A DNA stretch of 38,233 bases from Nitrospirota bacterium (GCA_021811105.1 JAJZPM010000005.1:1-38233); one strand, 5' to 3'. Shown: positions 1 to 8,824, counted from the first letter of the stretch. The notes: generated from the letters alone by a model not told the origin. Program-made: numbers and translations.

Positions 1-120
1 AGAGAAAACAACAATTTGCCGTAAAATTTCGGGGCACCATCGAGGTGATTGGTACATTCAGGAGTTTTCTCTTTTTTTTTCAACTCTGTGCCTCCGAGTC
101 TCTGTGGTTAACTGCTTTTT
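1..120. repeat. MITE-like intergenic repeat, copy 1 (cut by window edge)
   Basis: This stretch matches the reverse complement of 19370-19520 almost base for base. Shared blocks include the part around GGAGTTTTCTCT, the part around GGTGATTGGTACATTC, and the end CTCTGTGGTTAACTGCTTTTT. The left terminus lies outside the window. It has no ORF. The terminal motif (ACCACAGAGAC on the other strand) is also found in fragments at 23637 and 37798, so this is a dispersed family. Confidence 0.8.
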
Positions 121-152
121 CCAGGATTACCTATCTCTTGCGCGGATAGTCC

Positions 153-692
153 CTATTTTCTTCCCAGTATGTCGCAGATCGCCTTGCCGAGTTCCTTTTC
201 GATCATGAATGCGGCGTCGAGGTGAAGTTCCACGATTGCGTCTATCTTTTCGATCAGACCGGACATATACTTCATGCAGCCGACGATCTGGATGACCCTG
301 ATGTTAGGCATATCGAGCAGTCTGCTGATCCGGGCCAACTCAGCATCGCTTCTGCCGTAGATTTCATCGATGATTAGTATGATTTCCTCCGATACAGAGA
401 AGAGCGCTTCCATGTCTTTGACGATACTGATGTCGTTCTTCAGAGAAAGGATGTAGGTTATATACTTATCATAGCTCCCAGGCCGCTTCTTGCCCTCGTA
501 ATCGACAGGGTTGCCGACATAATAAACATTGGGCCTGTCCCTGACCGCCTGGACCGTATTCGTGATCTTGCCGACCCCTTTCACGCCGCAAACAAGGACG
601 TTTTTATAACAATGTATGACCTTTTTCAGGTTTTCCGCGCTGTCTTCCGTGAGAAGGATGTTGTTGCAGTCGGGTTCCCTATTCTCCACCAC
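153..692 (-). CDS. Small P-loop ATPase, orphan
   Basis: This is a 179-residue protein with a Walker A motif (G36-V-K-G-V-G-K42-I-T44) and a hydrophobic Walker B strand ending in D109-E110 (ILIIDE). It is therefore a nucleotide-binding P-loop/AAA-like protein, but it has only about one minimal domain, and I see no sensor or arginine-finger motif with certainty. The start is GTG at 690-692 with AAGAAGG about 5 bases upstream on the minus strand. No signal peptide or membrane segment is visible, so it is probably cytoplasmic. It stands alone between two repeat elements, with no partner gene in the window. It could be a remnant of a larger STAND/AAA protein or an ATPase of a two-gene module whose partner lies outside the window. 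The function is unknown. Confidence 0.7.
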   Translation of the reverse strand: MVENREPDCNNILLTEDSAENLKKVIHCYKNVLVCGVKGVGKITNTVQAVRDRPNVYYVGNPVDYEGKKRPGSYDKYITYILSLKNDISIVKDMEALFSVSEEIILIIDEIYGRSDAELARISRLLDMPNIRVIQIVGCMKYMSGLIEKIDAIVELHLDAAFMIEKELGKAICDILGRK

Positions 693-1108
693 GCCGCCTT
701 CTTATTGCTCCGGCAATTAGATACCCTAATGTCATTCCCGCAAGTGAAACGCGCCGGGAATCCTTCTGACAACGGTAGTACGAACAGAAAGATGCGAAGA
801 AAGATTCTTCACAAGCCGGGATGACAGATCGTGAATGTTTCATCTCTTTGACTGCAGAAGTAAATAATAACATCATGCTATCAGTATATACGCAAGGGCA
901 AGAATTCTTCAAAGGCCCTGGGGAGGCCGGCCCTGGGGGAGAGGAGCGACATCTCATCCCCCTTCCGTATCGAAATGGAGACTACCTTCGGTTCCATCCA
1001 GCGGCGCCCGGTCTGCCCGCGATGTCTCGGATGACCCCGCCGCCGGATGCCGGTATGGCCGTGCGCGTCTTGGACAGAAGCGATAATAATAGAATATTAT
1101 AGTATGGC
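693..1108. other. Non-coding stretch with an inverted-repeat element
   Basis: I see no convincing gene in these 416 bases. The stretch holds the short inverted-repeat element at 731-825 and then the leader of the aminotransferase gene at 1109. I found no convincing sigma-70 or sigma-54 core promoter. ORFs on both strands here are translations of the repeat. Confidence 0.6.
731..825. repeat. GTCATTCCCG-type short inverted-repeat element
   Basis: The element begins GTCATTCCCGC and ends GCCGGGATGAC, giving imperfect 11-base terminal inverted repeats about 95 bases apart. A related element with the same ends lies at 16050-16143. Such elements are common dispersed non-autonomous repeats in intergenic DNA of environmental bacteria. 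It encodes nothing recognisable. Confidence 0.65.
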
Positions 1109-2251
1109 ATGATGAAGGTGGAATTTTTCAGACACAACATAGACGAACAGGACATCGCGCGGGTCGAAGACGTCCTGAAGTCTCTCTTCCTGACGACAGG
1201 GAAGGAGGTCGCGGAGTTCGAGCGGAAATTTTCCGCATATACCGGGATGAGCCAGACGGTCGGTCTCACGAGTTGCACCGCTGCCCTCCACCTGAGCCTG
1301 CTTGCCTTCGGGATCGGCCGCGGTGATGAAGTGATCACCACGCCGTTGAGCTTTTGCGCGACCGCAAACGCCGTGATCCACGCCGGCGCCAGGCCGGTCT
1401 TCGTGGATGTGGAGCCGGAGACCGGAAACCTCGACGCGGGACGGATCGAAAAGGCGGTCACTGGAAAGACGAAGGCGATCATCCCGGTCCACCTCTACGG
1501 CCAGATGTGCGACATGAAAAAGCTCAGGGAGATCGCGGACAGGCGCGGGCTCGTGGTGATCGAAGACGCGGCGCATGCGATCGAAGCCGAGAGAGATGGC
1601 GTCAGGGTCGGCCGGCTCGGCGACGCCGCGTGTTACAGCTTCTATGCGACGAAAAACATAGCGTCGGGCGAAGGCGGTGCGGTCAGTACGGACAACGGCG
1701 ATGCGGCCGAATTGCTGAGGATGCTCAGGTTGCACGGTATCGACAAGTCGGCGATCGACAGATATACCAAGCGGTACCGGCACTGGGACATGCCGGTACT
1801 CGGCTGGAAATACAACATGGACAATATCCACGCCGCGCTCTTGGTCCACCAACTCGACCGGATCGATGGACTCTGGAAGAGGCGGGACCGCCTCTGGGGG
1901 ATATACGAGGAAGAGCTCTCGGGGCTGAAGGACATCGAACTCTTGAAGACCGTGCCGGGATCGCGCCATGCTCGCCACCTTTTCACTATACTCGTTGCGC
2001 CGGAAAAAAGGGACGCGGTCCTTCTGTCCCTGCAGGAAAATGGGGTAGGCGTTGCGGTGAACTACCGGCCGATCCACCTTCTCATATATTACCGCAGGGA
2101 ATTCGGCTTCCGGGAGGGCGACTTTCCCCGTGCTGAAGAAATCGGAGCCCGAACGATATCTCTGCCGCTCTATCCGAAGCTCGGCGAAGACGAAGTGCGG
2201 ACGGTCGTAAGCGTAGTCAAAAAGGCACTCTCGGGCCGGGGTGGTAATTGA
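1109..2251 (+). CDS. DegT/DnrJ/EryC1/StrS-family sugar aminotransferase
   Basis: This is a 380-residue PLP-dependent transaminase of full family length. The PLP lysine is K182 in YATKNIASGEGG. The cofactor-contacting D153 and H156 lie in EDAAH, and the N-terminal THE-type loop is present (TSCTAAL at 54-60). Family members aminate the 4-keto group of NDP-4-keto-6-deoxy sugars, using glutamate or glutamine as donor, in the cytoplasm. The neighbours (glycosyltransferase, N-acyltransferase, 4,6-dehydratase-like SDR) fit formation of an NDP-4-acylamino-4,6-dideoxyhexose, as in WecE/RffA-type pathways. The exact sugar cannot be read from the sequence. There are two adjacent ATG codons (1109, 1112), and the ribosome binding site is weak. 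Confidence 0.92.
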   Translation: MMKVEFFRHNIDEQDIARVEDVLKSLFLTTGKEVAEFERKFSAYTGMSQTVGLTSCTAALHLSLLAFGIGRGDEVITTPLSFCATANAVIHAGARPVFVDVEPETGNLDAGRIEKAVTGKTKAIIPVHLYGQMCDMKKLREIADRRGLVVIEDAAHAIEAERDGVRVGRLGDAACYSFYATKNIASGEGGAVSTDNGDAAELLRMLRLHGIDKSAIDRYTKRYRHWDMPVLGWKYNMDNIHAALLVHQLDRIDGLWKRRDRLWGIYEEELSGLKDIELLKTVPGSRHARHLFTILVAPEKRDAVLLSLQENGVGVAVNYRPIHLLIYYRREFGFREGDFPRAEEIGARTISLPLYPKLGEDEVRTVVSVVKKALSGRGGN

Positions 2252-2285
2252 CCTGCCGCAAAAAGGACTGGTATAGTACGGCACT

Positions 2286-3242
2286 ATGCTCAGCGCCGAG
2301 GATATGCTCATTTTTTCAGTAGTCATCCCCATCTGCAACGAAGAGGAAAACATCCCCGAACTCTCAAGCCGGCTCACCGCCGTGATGGAGAAGCTCTGCG
2401 CCGAAGAGGGTAACGCGCGGGACGGCTACGAGATCGTCATGGTGGACGACGGCAGCAGGGACCGTTCCTGGGAGCTGATCAAGGGACTCCACGCAAGGGA
2501 CTCGAGAATAAAGGGTATACGCTTTTCGAGAAATTTCGGCCATCATATCGCGCTCACCGCCGGTCTCGATAGCTCCGAAGGCAGGACTGTGGTCCTCATG
2601 GACGGGGACCTTCAGGACCCGCCGGAGGAGATCCCAAAGCTGTACGCGAAGTACCGCGAAGGCTTCGAGCTGGTTTACGGGATCAGAAGGGAGCGGAAGG
2701 ACCCTCTCTCCAAGAGGGCGACGTCGTCTCTTTTCTGGTGGATGCTGCGGCGGTTCACCGGGGTGCAGATGCCCGCGGGTCAGACGATGCTCAGGGTCCT
2801 CGACCGCAGTGTAGTCGACGCGCTGAATGGGATGCGGGAATTTGCGAGGTTTGTCCACGGCATGATGGCCTGGACGGGGTTTAGGACGGCGACCGTCGAG
2901 ATAGAGCACGCCGCGAGAAAAAAAGGGACGAGCAAATACAATATCCCTCGGCTCTTCAAGCTCGCCTTCCACGCGATCACCTCGTTTTCGACCGTGCCGT
3001 TGAGGCTCGCGATTTATCTGGGGCTGATGAGCTCGCTCTTCAGCCTTCTCATCGGAGGTTACTTCCTCTATAAGCGGCTGTTTTACAATATCCCCGTCCT
3101 CGGCTATGCATCGATCATCGTCTCGATTTTTTTCGTGGGGGGCATCCAGCTCCTGATGCTCGGCATATTCGGCGAGTATCTCGGCAGGACGTATCAGGAG
3201 GTCCAGAGGAGGCCGCTCTATATCGTCAGGGAACGGCTGTGA
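2286..3242 (+). CDS. Polyprenyl-phosphate glycosyltransferase (GT2, DPM1/GtrB/ArnC-like)
   Basis: This 318-residue protein has a GT2 (GT-A) domain at about 8-240. The nucleotide-sugar motifs are VDDGSRD and the metal-binding DGDLQDPPEE. Two C-terminal membrane segments follow (about 240-265 and 275-300), ending in the FGEYLGRTYQEVQRRP tail typical of GtrB/DPM1-like enzymes. Family members move a sugar from a nucleotide donor onto undecaprenyl phosphate at the inner face of the membrane, feeding GT-C transferases that use the lipid-linked sugar outside. It sits 34 bases after the aminotransferase and overlaps the GNAT gene by 4 bases (GTGA), so the genes are probably co-translated. An alternative ATG at 2304 is possible. 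The substrate is inferred from context to be the amino sugar made by the neighbours. Confidence 0.9.
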   Translation: MLSAEDMLIFSVVIPICNEEENIPELSSRLTAVMEKLCAEEGNARDGYEIVMVDDGSRDRSWELIKGLHARDSRIKGIRFSRNFGHHIALTAGLDSSEGRTVVLMDGDLQDPPEEIPKLYAKYREGFELVYGIRRERKDPLSKRATSSLFWWMLRRFTGVQMPAGQTMLRVLDRSVVDALNGMREFARFVHGMMAWTGFRTATVEIEHAARKKGTSKYNIPRLFKLAFHAITSFSTVPLRLAIYLGLMSSLFSLLIGGYFLYKRLFYNIPVLGYASIIVSIFFVGGIQLLMLGIFGEYLGRTYQEVQRRPLYIVRERL

Positions 3243-3934
3243 TCGAGGAGGTTGTCTGGGACACTGCGTTTTTCGGCAGAAAGATCGGCAGGGTCCTGCC
3301 GGGAACTTCCGGGACGGAGATAGGTGAAGCGCTTGCCCTGGCGCTGAAAGAGAATTTTTCGTACCTAACCTGCAGGCTGGATGCGGCCGACATCGGCACG
3401 GTCCAAATGCTCGAACGGGAAGGGTTCTATCTGACTGACTTCGGCCTCGTCTTTGGGAGGGGTGTCGAAGGACTGGAGCGGCCCCCGCAGGCCGCGCGCC
3501 CTGCCACTCCGGAGGACGCGGAAGCGGTCGGGAAGATCGCCGGGGGCCTCTTCGGGACCGGGAGGTTTTATCATGATCCGTTCTTTACTGCTTCGGAGGC
3601 GGAGAGGTTGTACCGGGTGTGGGCCGAAAACTCGGTGAAGGGGGCGGCCGACAAGGTCTTTCTGATAGACGGAGAAGGGTTCGTCACCTGTACGATGTCC
3701 GGCGGAGAGGGAGAGGTCCCGCTGATCGGGGTCTCGGCAGGCAGCTGGGGGAAAGGCACGGGATCGGCGCTCATGCTTGGCGCACTCGCCTGGTTCAGGG
3801 AGAGAGGCGCGGCAAACGTGAAGGTGAGGACGCAGGCGGGGAACCTGCCGGCGATCAGGTTCTATGAGCGTCTTGGATTCAGGGTCGTGTCGGCGGACAT
3901 TACGATGGGCAAGGTGCTCGTGCCGCCGCGGTGA
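3239..3934 (+). CDS. GNAT N-acyltransferase, WecD/RffC-like
   Basis: This is a 231-residue GNAT-fold protein. The acetyl-CoA loop is visible as SWGKGTGSAL, followed by the conserved C-terminal NLPAIRFYERLGFR motif. The N-terminal half contains the GRFYHDPFF...LYRVWAENS pattern that resembles WecD/RffC, the dTDP-4-amino-4,6-dideoxygalactose acetyltransferase. The likely role is acylation of the 4-amino group of the nucleotide sugar made by the aminotransferase. The start is GTG at 3239, overlapping the glycosyltransferase stop. It is cytoplasmic, with no signal peptide. The exact amino-sugar substrate and acyl group are inferred. Protein or peptide acetylation is less likely given the cassette. 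Confidence 0.82.
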   Translation: MIEEVVWDTAFFGRKIGRVLPGTSGTEIGEALALALKENFSYLTCRLDAADIGTVQMLEREGFYLTDFGLVFGRGVEGLERPPQAARPATPEDAEAVGKIAGGLFGTGRFYHDPFFTASEAERLYRVWAENSVKGAADKVFLIDGEGFVTCTMSGGEGEVPLIGVSAGSWGKGTGSALMLGALAWFRERGAANVKVRTQAGNLPAIRFYERLGFRVVSADITMGKVLVPPR

Positions 3935-4005
3935 GCGCGGGGAGGCGGGCTGTTCCAGTGCAGTAGCTTGGCATTGATAATTTCGAAAGATTGCAGAGGT
4001 GGCTC

Positions 4006-5031
4006 ATGAAAACGCTTCTCGTTACGGGCGGTGCAGGTTTTATAGGCAGTAATTTCGTAAATTACATCTTCCGTAGATATCCGGACTACCGGCTGATCGT
4101 ACTCGACGCGCTTACATACGCCGGCGACGTCGAGAATATCCTTCCGGAGGTGAGGAACTCGGGACGGTTCGAATTCTGGTACGGGGACATCAACAACCTC
4201 GACCTCGTCAGCGACCTTGTCGGCAGGTCCGATGTCGTCGCTCATTTCGCGGCCGAGACGCACGTGGCGCGCTCCCTTTACTCGCATCGCGTCTTCTTCG
4301 TCACGGATGTCCTAGGTACCCAGTCGGTCGCTAACGCTGTTCTCAAACACCAGGAGAGGATCGAGCGTTTCATCCATGTCTCGACCTCAGAGGTCTACGG
4401 CACTGCCGCATATGAGCCGATGGACGAGTACCATCCGCTCAACCCTACCAGCCCGTATGCCTCGGCGAAGACCGGCGCCGACCGGCTCATCTATTCCTAC
4501 ATAGCCGCGCACGACATCCCCGGAGTGATCATCCGGCCCTTCAACAACTACGGCCCCCGCCAGCACCTTGAAAAAGTGGTGCCGCGGTTCATCACGAGCT
4601 GCATCGTGAGCGAGCCGCTTACGATCCACGGCGACGGCTCGGCTGCGCGGGACTGGGTCTATACCGAGGACACCGCCAGGGCGATCGACCTCGCGATCCA
4701 TGCCCCTCTCGAAAAGGTCAAAGGCGAGGTCTTCAATGTCGGGACCGGTAGGGCGATCAGTGTAAAGGAGATCGCGGCGATGATCTCGGAAAGATTCGGG
4801 AACGCCCGGGAGATCGATTACATGCCCGACAGGTTCGGACAGGTGCAGAAGCATCTCTCCTCGACGAGAAAAGCGGAGGAGGTCCTCGGGTTCAGGGCTT
4901 CCGTGACGTTCGAAGACGGCATCGGCAGGACGATGGGGTGGTACGAGGAAAACCGGGGTGTCTGGGAAAAACAGATCATGTTGAGGAAGGTCCCGGTGAA
5001 GACCAGGGACGGCTCCGTGATCTGGTATTAG
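4006..5031 (+). CDS. Extended SDR: NDP-sugar 4,6-dehydratase/epimerase-like
   Basis: This is a 341-residue protein. The start at 4006 is chosen because AGAGGTGG lies just upstream; the longer TTG-started reading from 3991 has no such site. The Rossmann motif TGGAGFIG is at 7-14 and the catalytic pair is Y151/K155 (YASAK). The active-site triad reads T127-S128-E129 (STSEVYG), whereas classical RmlB dTDP-glucose 4,6-dehydratases have T-D-E. STSEVYGTA, GPRQ and VPRFI resemble LegB-like and other NDP-hexose dehydratases or epimerases. It probably supplies the keto sugar for the aminotransferase, but a 4-epimerase role is possible. Its stop overlaps the tail of the minus-strand gene that follows by 4 bases. 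Confidence 0.85.
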   Translation: MKTLLVTGGAGFIGSNFVNYIFRRYPDYRLIVLDALTYAGDVENILPEVRNSGRFEFWYGDINNLDLVSDLVGRSDVVAHFAAETHVARSLYSHRVFFVTDVLGTQSVANAVLKHQERIERFIHVSTSEVYGTAAYEPMDEYHPLNPTSPYASAKTGADRLIYSYIAAHDIPGVIIRPFNNYGPRQHLEKVVPRFITSCIVSEPLTIHGDGSAARDWVYTEDTARAIDLAIHAPLEKVKGEVFNVGTGRAISVKEIAAMISERFGNAREIDYMPDRFGQVQKHLSSTRKAEEVLGFRASVTFEDGIGRTMGWYEENRGVWEKQIMLRKVPVKTRDGSVIWY

Positions 5032-6770
5032 CGGCCCCGTAATCCGGACTTCCGCTGTTCCAGCTCCCGCACCTTCTCCTGCAGCGAGGGAGTAAGCTGC
5101 GTTGCGAGGCCGAGGCAGGCCCGGTAATACCTCAGAGCGCTATTCAGGTCTCCCTTTTTTTCATAGGCGAGGGCCAGATTGAAGGAGGCCTCGTAGTTCG
5201 ACGGATCAAGCCCCGCCGCCTTCTGCCACGCCTTCAACGCGTCACCGTAGTGCCCCCCGAGCGCATAGATATTGCCGATGTTGTTGTAAACCGCCGACTG
5301 CTCAGGTCGGACCGAGAGCGACTTTTCATACTCCTTCATCGCCTCTTCGTAACGGCCGGCTGAGGCGTACTCATAACCTTTTTCGTTATAGAGGTCGCTG
5401 ATGTAACCGCCGGCGAACGACAGGTCCGGCTTCAGCGCCAGCGTCTTTCCGTATTCCTGTATTGCACCGTCGTACCGTTTCTGCGACGCGTGCTCGTTTC
5501 CGAGCGCATAGTGGCCGAGATAGAAATCGGGCGCAAATTCCAGCGCCTTTTCGAGATAGGTCGCGGTGTCGGTCCAAAAGAGCGTGCGGTGAAACGTCAC
5601 CCCGAAGTGCAAAACGGCGAAAAGCGCGACCAGACCGGCGCCAAGGCGTTTTCCGCCGATGCTTTCGAGAAGCCCGGCGATGACGACGCAGAGGCCGATA
5701 GAGGCGACGTACAACATTTTTTCGGCCATGAGGTAATCGCCGAACCTGCCGACGTTGAACGAGGCCGAGATGAAGACGAAGAACCAGAGATACCAGAAAA
5801 AGAGCGGCCTTTTTTTCAGCCAGAGGAACAGTCCGAAGCCCGAGAGCAAGGCGGCGGCGGCATAAGAGAGCATGACTTCCCCGTTCAGCGAGGCAAACAT
5901 CCCCGGCCGATACTGGTAGATCGTGACAGGGGCATCCGGAAGAAAAAATATTTTGACGTATCTATTGACGAGTACGACGGCTGCATTGGCGAGTGTGAAA
6001 GGGCCGAGGTCGGTGACCGGCATCGGCCCGGCGACCGAGCGTCGCAGGAGAAGGAAGATGCCGGCCAAAAGGAAAAAACCGGAGAGCCGTCCGACAGGGG
6101 CGAAGGTCCTATCCCTTCGGATGAGGAGTTCGTAAGAAAGGAGAATGAACGGCACGAGGACCGCCGTCTCATGTGACAGAAGGGCAAGCCCGAAGGACAG
6201 GAGCGAAAGGAGATACCGTCTCCTGTCATAGAGCAGGAATGCCGAAAGTGAGAAAATCGCGCCGACGATGTAGGGGTCGGAATAAGACCAGCTGACGACC
6301 TCGGCCCGCGCCGGGTTCACCGCATAAAGGAGCGACGAGAGGAACGCAACCTTCGGATTTCCGGTTACCGACCGAACGACGCTAAAACAGAGCGCCACGA
6401 CGAGGGCGTTCAGAAGAATGTCGACCGCATTGTACGGAATGGGGTTTGTCCCGAACACGGCGTGTTCGGCAAGGTGGACGACCTTCATAAGCGGCCGGTA
6501 GTAGGGAATGCTCGTCACCGATACACCGGCCGGCGCAGTGCGCCGTGAAGGGTCTCCGAGAGCGGAGACTTCGGTGAAGTAGCGGGGGAGGTATTTCAGC
6601 TCGCGTATCGTGGGGTCGTCCACGAAAACGCCTTTTGCGTCCCAGACGAAGCCGTTCCCGAAGGAGTGGGAATACTGGAGGACCGAAACGAGTACCAGGA
6701 CGAGCAGGAAGAGGCGCGTCTGTTTCTCCGCGGCGGGCAGGGAATGCGTCTCTCCGGGCTTCGTGCTCAT
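5028..6770 (-). CDS. Polytopic membrane protein with C-terminal TPRs (GT-C/TMTC-like)
   Basis: This 580-residue protein has roughly ten to twelve hydrophobic segments from residue 20 to about 400, then at least three TPR units (about 415-560) with the usual W/G/Y-A-P spacing. The first extracytoplasmic loop has the acidic WDAKGVFVDDP region, followed by YYRPL. This resembles the acidic catalytic loop and RPL motif of PMT/TMTC-type GT-C glycosyltransferases. Such enzymes move a sugar from a polyprenyl carrier to protein on the outer side of the membrane. The start ATG is at 6768-6770 with no clear ribosome binding site. It converges with the sugar cassette, a plausible source of its donor. Catalytic function is inferred; a structural TPR membrane protein is possible. 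Confidence 0.8.
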   Translation of the reverse strand: MSTKPGETHSLPAAEKQTRLFLLVLVLVSVLQYSHSFGNGFVWDAKGVFVDDPTIRELKYLPRYFTEVSALGDPSRRTAPAGVSVTSIPYYRPLMKVVHLAEHAVFGTNPIPYNAVDILLNALVVALCFSVVRSVTGNPKVAFLSSLLYAVNPARAEVVSWSYSDPYIVGAIFSLSAFLLYDRRRYLLSLLSFGLALLSHETAVLVPFILLSYELLIRRDRTFAPVGRLSGFFLLAGIFLLLRRSVAGPMPVTDLGPFTLANAAVVLVNRYVKIFFLPDAPVTIYQYRPGMFASLNGEVMLSYAAAALLSGFGLFLWLKKRPLFFWYLWFFVFISASFNVGRFGDYLMAEKMLYVASIGLCVVIAGLLESIGGKRLGAGLVALFAVLHFGVTFHRTLFWTDTATYLEKALEFAPDFYLGHYALGNEHASQKRYDGAIQEYGKTLALKPDLSFAGGYISDLYNEKGYEYASAGRYEEAMKEYEKSLSVRPEQSAVYNNIGNIYALGGHYGDALKAWQKAAGLDPSNYEASFNLALAYEKKGDLNSALRYYRACLGLATQLTPSLQEKVRELEQRKSGLRGR

Positions 6771-6857
6771 CGTCGTATTTTTTCACAGCGCAGCGGCGCA
6801 TTGCAAGCGCGGAGGCGGTGTTCTTGCCTGTGCGGGGTTTTTTTGTTAGCATAAACG

Positions 6858-7847
6858 GTGCGCGTGTTCAAAACATCGGTCCTCTTAATCCTCGCAATCC
6901 TTTCCCTGGCTTCATGCGTTTCTGCGCCTGAGATGGAAAAGCCCCCCGAAATGGTATGGCCGCTTCCGCCGGAGAAGCCGCGCATCAAGTTCGTCAATAT
7001 CATCCTTGGAAGCGCAGATGCGAACATCAAGATCGGGAAGTTGAAGTCCGTCCTCTTTGGTGTCGAAGCGGACACGCGGTTTATAAAGCCCTTTGGGGTT
7101 GCGGTTACAGACCAGACAGTTTATGTGACAGACGTTGGCGCCGTGTTGGAGTTCGATCTGAAGAATGCCTCTTTCAGGGTTATCGGCAGCAGTGAACTCG
7201 CGGTCCCGGCGGGAATCGCGGCGACCGGCGACAGGGTATATGTGGGAGACGTGGCGCGGAAGATGGTCTTCGTCTACAGCAAAGAGGGCAAGAGGCTTCT
7301 CGAATTCGGGAAGGGCGAGCTCGAAGTGCCCGCAGGCGTAGCCATTGACGAGCAGAGAAAGAGGGTCATCGTTTCCGACGCCAGGAAGCATGAAGTATTC
7401 ATATACGGGCTGGACGGCCGGCTGCTTTCGAAGTTCGGGAGGCGGGGCACAGGGCCGGGAGAGTTCAATTTCCCGTACGGGGTGGCGGTCGACCGGCAGG
7501 GAAGGATCTACGTCGTGGATTCGATGAATTTCCGGGTGGAGATATTCGATGAGAAAGGCGGTTTCCTGAAGTCGATAGGGAAGGTCGGGACGTCCCCCGG
7601 AACCTTCGCCCGCCCGAAAGGGGTGGCGGTCGATTCCGAAGGCCATATCTACGTCCTCGACGCCGCCTTCGGCAACTTCCAGATCTTCGACTTCGAGGGT
7701 AATACGCTTCTTGCGGTGGGGAATACGGGGACAGGGCCTGCAGAGTTTATGCTCCCGTCTTCGATTTATATCGACGAAAACGACGAGATCTACGTGGTGG
7801 ACCAGATAAACAGGCGGGTCCAGATCTTTCAGTACCTCAAAGAGTAA
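6858..7847 (+). CDS. NHL-repeat six-bladed beta-propeller lipoprotein 1
   Basis: This is a 329-residue protein with a lipoprotein signal peptide (LASC, lipidation at C20). It then has a VWPLPPEKPRIKF motif shared with the other two NHL lipoproteins, and consecutive NHL units such as GPGEFNFPYGVAVDRQGRIYVVD, spaced about 45 residues. NHL propellers are binding scaffolds. Close relatives are found beside OmcS/OmcE-type cytochrome genes, where their exact role is not settled. The start is GTG at 6858; the -10-like TAGCAT (6847-6852) is so near that the message could be almost leaderless. It is probably in one operon with the TPR gene, which starts 5 bases after its stop. Confidence 0.9.
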   Translation: MRVFKTSVLLILAILSLASCVSAPEMEKPPEMVWPLPPEKPRIKFVNIILGSADANIKIGKLKSVLFGVEADTRFIKPFGVAVTDQTVYVTDVGAVLEFDLKNASFRVIGSSELAVPAGIAATGDRVYVGDVARKMVFVYSKEGKRLLEFGKGELEVPAGVAIDEQRKRVIVSDARKHEVFIYGLDGRLLSKFGRRGTGPGEFNFPYGVAVDRQGRIYVVDSMNFRVEIFDEKGGFLKSIGKVGTSPGTFARPKGVAVDSEGHIYVLDAAFGNFQIFDFEGNTLLAVGNTGTGPAEFMLPSSIYIDENDEIYVVDQINRRVQIFQYLKE

Positions 7848-7852
7848 GAAAC

Positions 7853-8824
7853 ATGAAACTTGTTTTTTTTATCGCGAGTCTTTCCATTGCGGCGACTGCA
7901 TTTGCGGGCCAGGCCGTAAAAAAGGACCTGTTTTATTATTACGATGTAGGAGAGTGGCGAAGGGTGATTGAGGATTATCGCGCACATGCCGCGGATTACG
8001 TTTCCGCCGCGGCGCTGGGCAGGGTCGCCGATGCCTATTACCAGACGGGCGATCTTGACGCTGCGGCGGGGATGGTGAAAAGCCCGCTGTTGAAGGGCGA
8101 CCCCGACGCCGCGATCGTGGCCGCGCTGGTAAAGGCAAAAAAGGGAGATCGCGGCTCCGCGATGCAGGACCTCTCCTCGCTTGCCGCCGGCGGCGCTGAC
8201 GCAGCGCGCATTTACACGGCGATGGGGATTGTGCGGAGGCCGGTCAGCGTCAAGGAGGCGCTTGCCTGTTTCGAGAAGGCGGCGGCCGCTTCGCCGGGGG
8301 ACTACCGGCCATGGTTTCAGATGGGGCTTATCTACGAGGAGAAGGAGATGTTCGAAGAGGCCACTCGGGCATACAGCAAGGCCGTCGAGGCCGATCCGCT
8401 CTTCGCCCAGGCGGTGAACAACCTCGGGTACAGCTTCAAGGAGCGGCGTTTCTACCAATATGCGGTAGAACAATACCGGAAGGCGATCGGGCTTGTGCCG
8501 GACAACGCCGGGTATTACTACAACCTGGGAAACGCCTATACCTATCAGGAGAAGATCGACGACGCATTTCAGGCTTATAAAAAAGCGCTGGAACTTGACC
8601 CGACCTTTGCTAAGGCGCATTACAACATGGCGAGGACATACCTGAGGAAGGACATGGCGAGGGAGGCGATTGCCGAATTCAGGCTCTATCTTAAATACGG
8701 CAACCGGGCCGTTTTCAGCTTTGTCGCCCCTGAGGAATCGGTGGAAGACGAGATCGAGGAACTCGAGGTATATCTCGATCAGAACCCGCCTGTCAGACCG
8801 GCTGCCGGGAGCATGGCGCGATGA
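7853..8824 (+). CDS. Periplasmic TPR protein
   Basis: This 323-residue protein has a short Sec signal peptide (cleavage after AFA, about residue 18). A helical N-terminal part resembles degenerate TPRs. Four clear TPR units follow at about 150-285, each with the W/Y-x2-G-Y/N-x-A...P consensus (for example NNLGYSFKERRFYQYAVEQY). TPR arrays are protein-protein docking scaffolds. Here the protein is exported and lies between an NHL lipoprotein and an unknown lipoprotein upstream of a 13-heme cytochrome, which suggests an assembly or docking role in the cell envelope. Its stop overlaps the next start (ATGA), so translation is coupled. No heme motif is present. Confidence 0.88.
   Translation: MKLVFFIASLSIAATAFAGQAVKKDLFYYYDVGEWRRVIEDYRAHAADYVSAAALGRVADAYYQTGDLDAAAGMVKSPLLKGDPDAAIVAALVKAKKGDRGSAMQDLSSLAAGGADAARIYTAMGIVRRPVSVKEALACFEKAAAASPGDYRPWFQMGLIYEEKEMFEEATRAYSKAVEADPLFAQAVNNLGYSFKERRFYQYAVEQYRKAIGLVPDNAGYYYNLGNAYTYQEKIDDAFQAYKKALELDPTFAKAHYNMARTYLRKDMAREAIAEFRLYLKYGNRAVFSFVAPEESVEDEIEELEVYLDQNPPVRPAAGSMAR

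Noticed and set aside
679-957. 92-residue minus-strand frame
   Set aside because: Its central part is a translation of the inverted-repeat element at 731-825, and it has no ribosome binding site or family signature.
1097-2377. 426-residue minus-strand frame opposite the aminotransferase
   Set aside because: It is an antisense shadow of a clear PLP aminotransferase gene; its composition follows the codon pattern of the other strand.
3969-3990. Sigma-54 site before the SDR gene (TTGGCATTGATAATTTCG)
   Set aside because: The -24-like TGGCAT is present, but no GC lies 10 bases after the GG.
1109-5031. Pseudaminic or legionaminic acid pathway
   Set aside because: The SDR resembles LegB, but no NeuB/PseI-type synthase, CMP-transferase or hydrolysing epimerase is present in the window.
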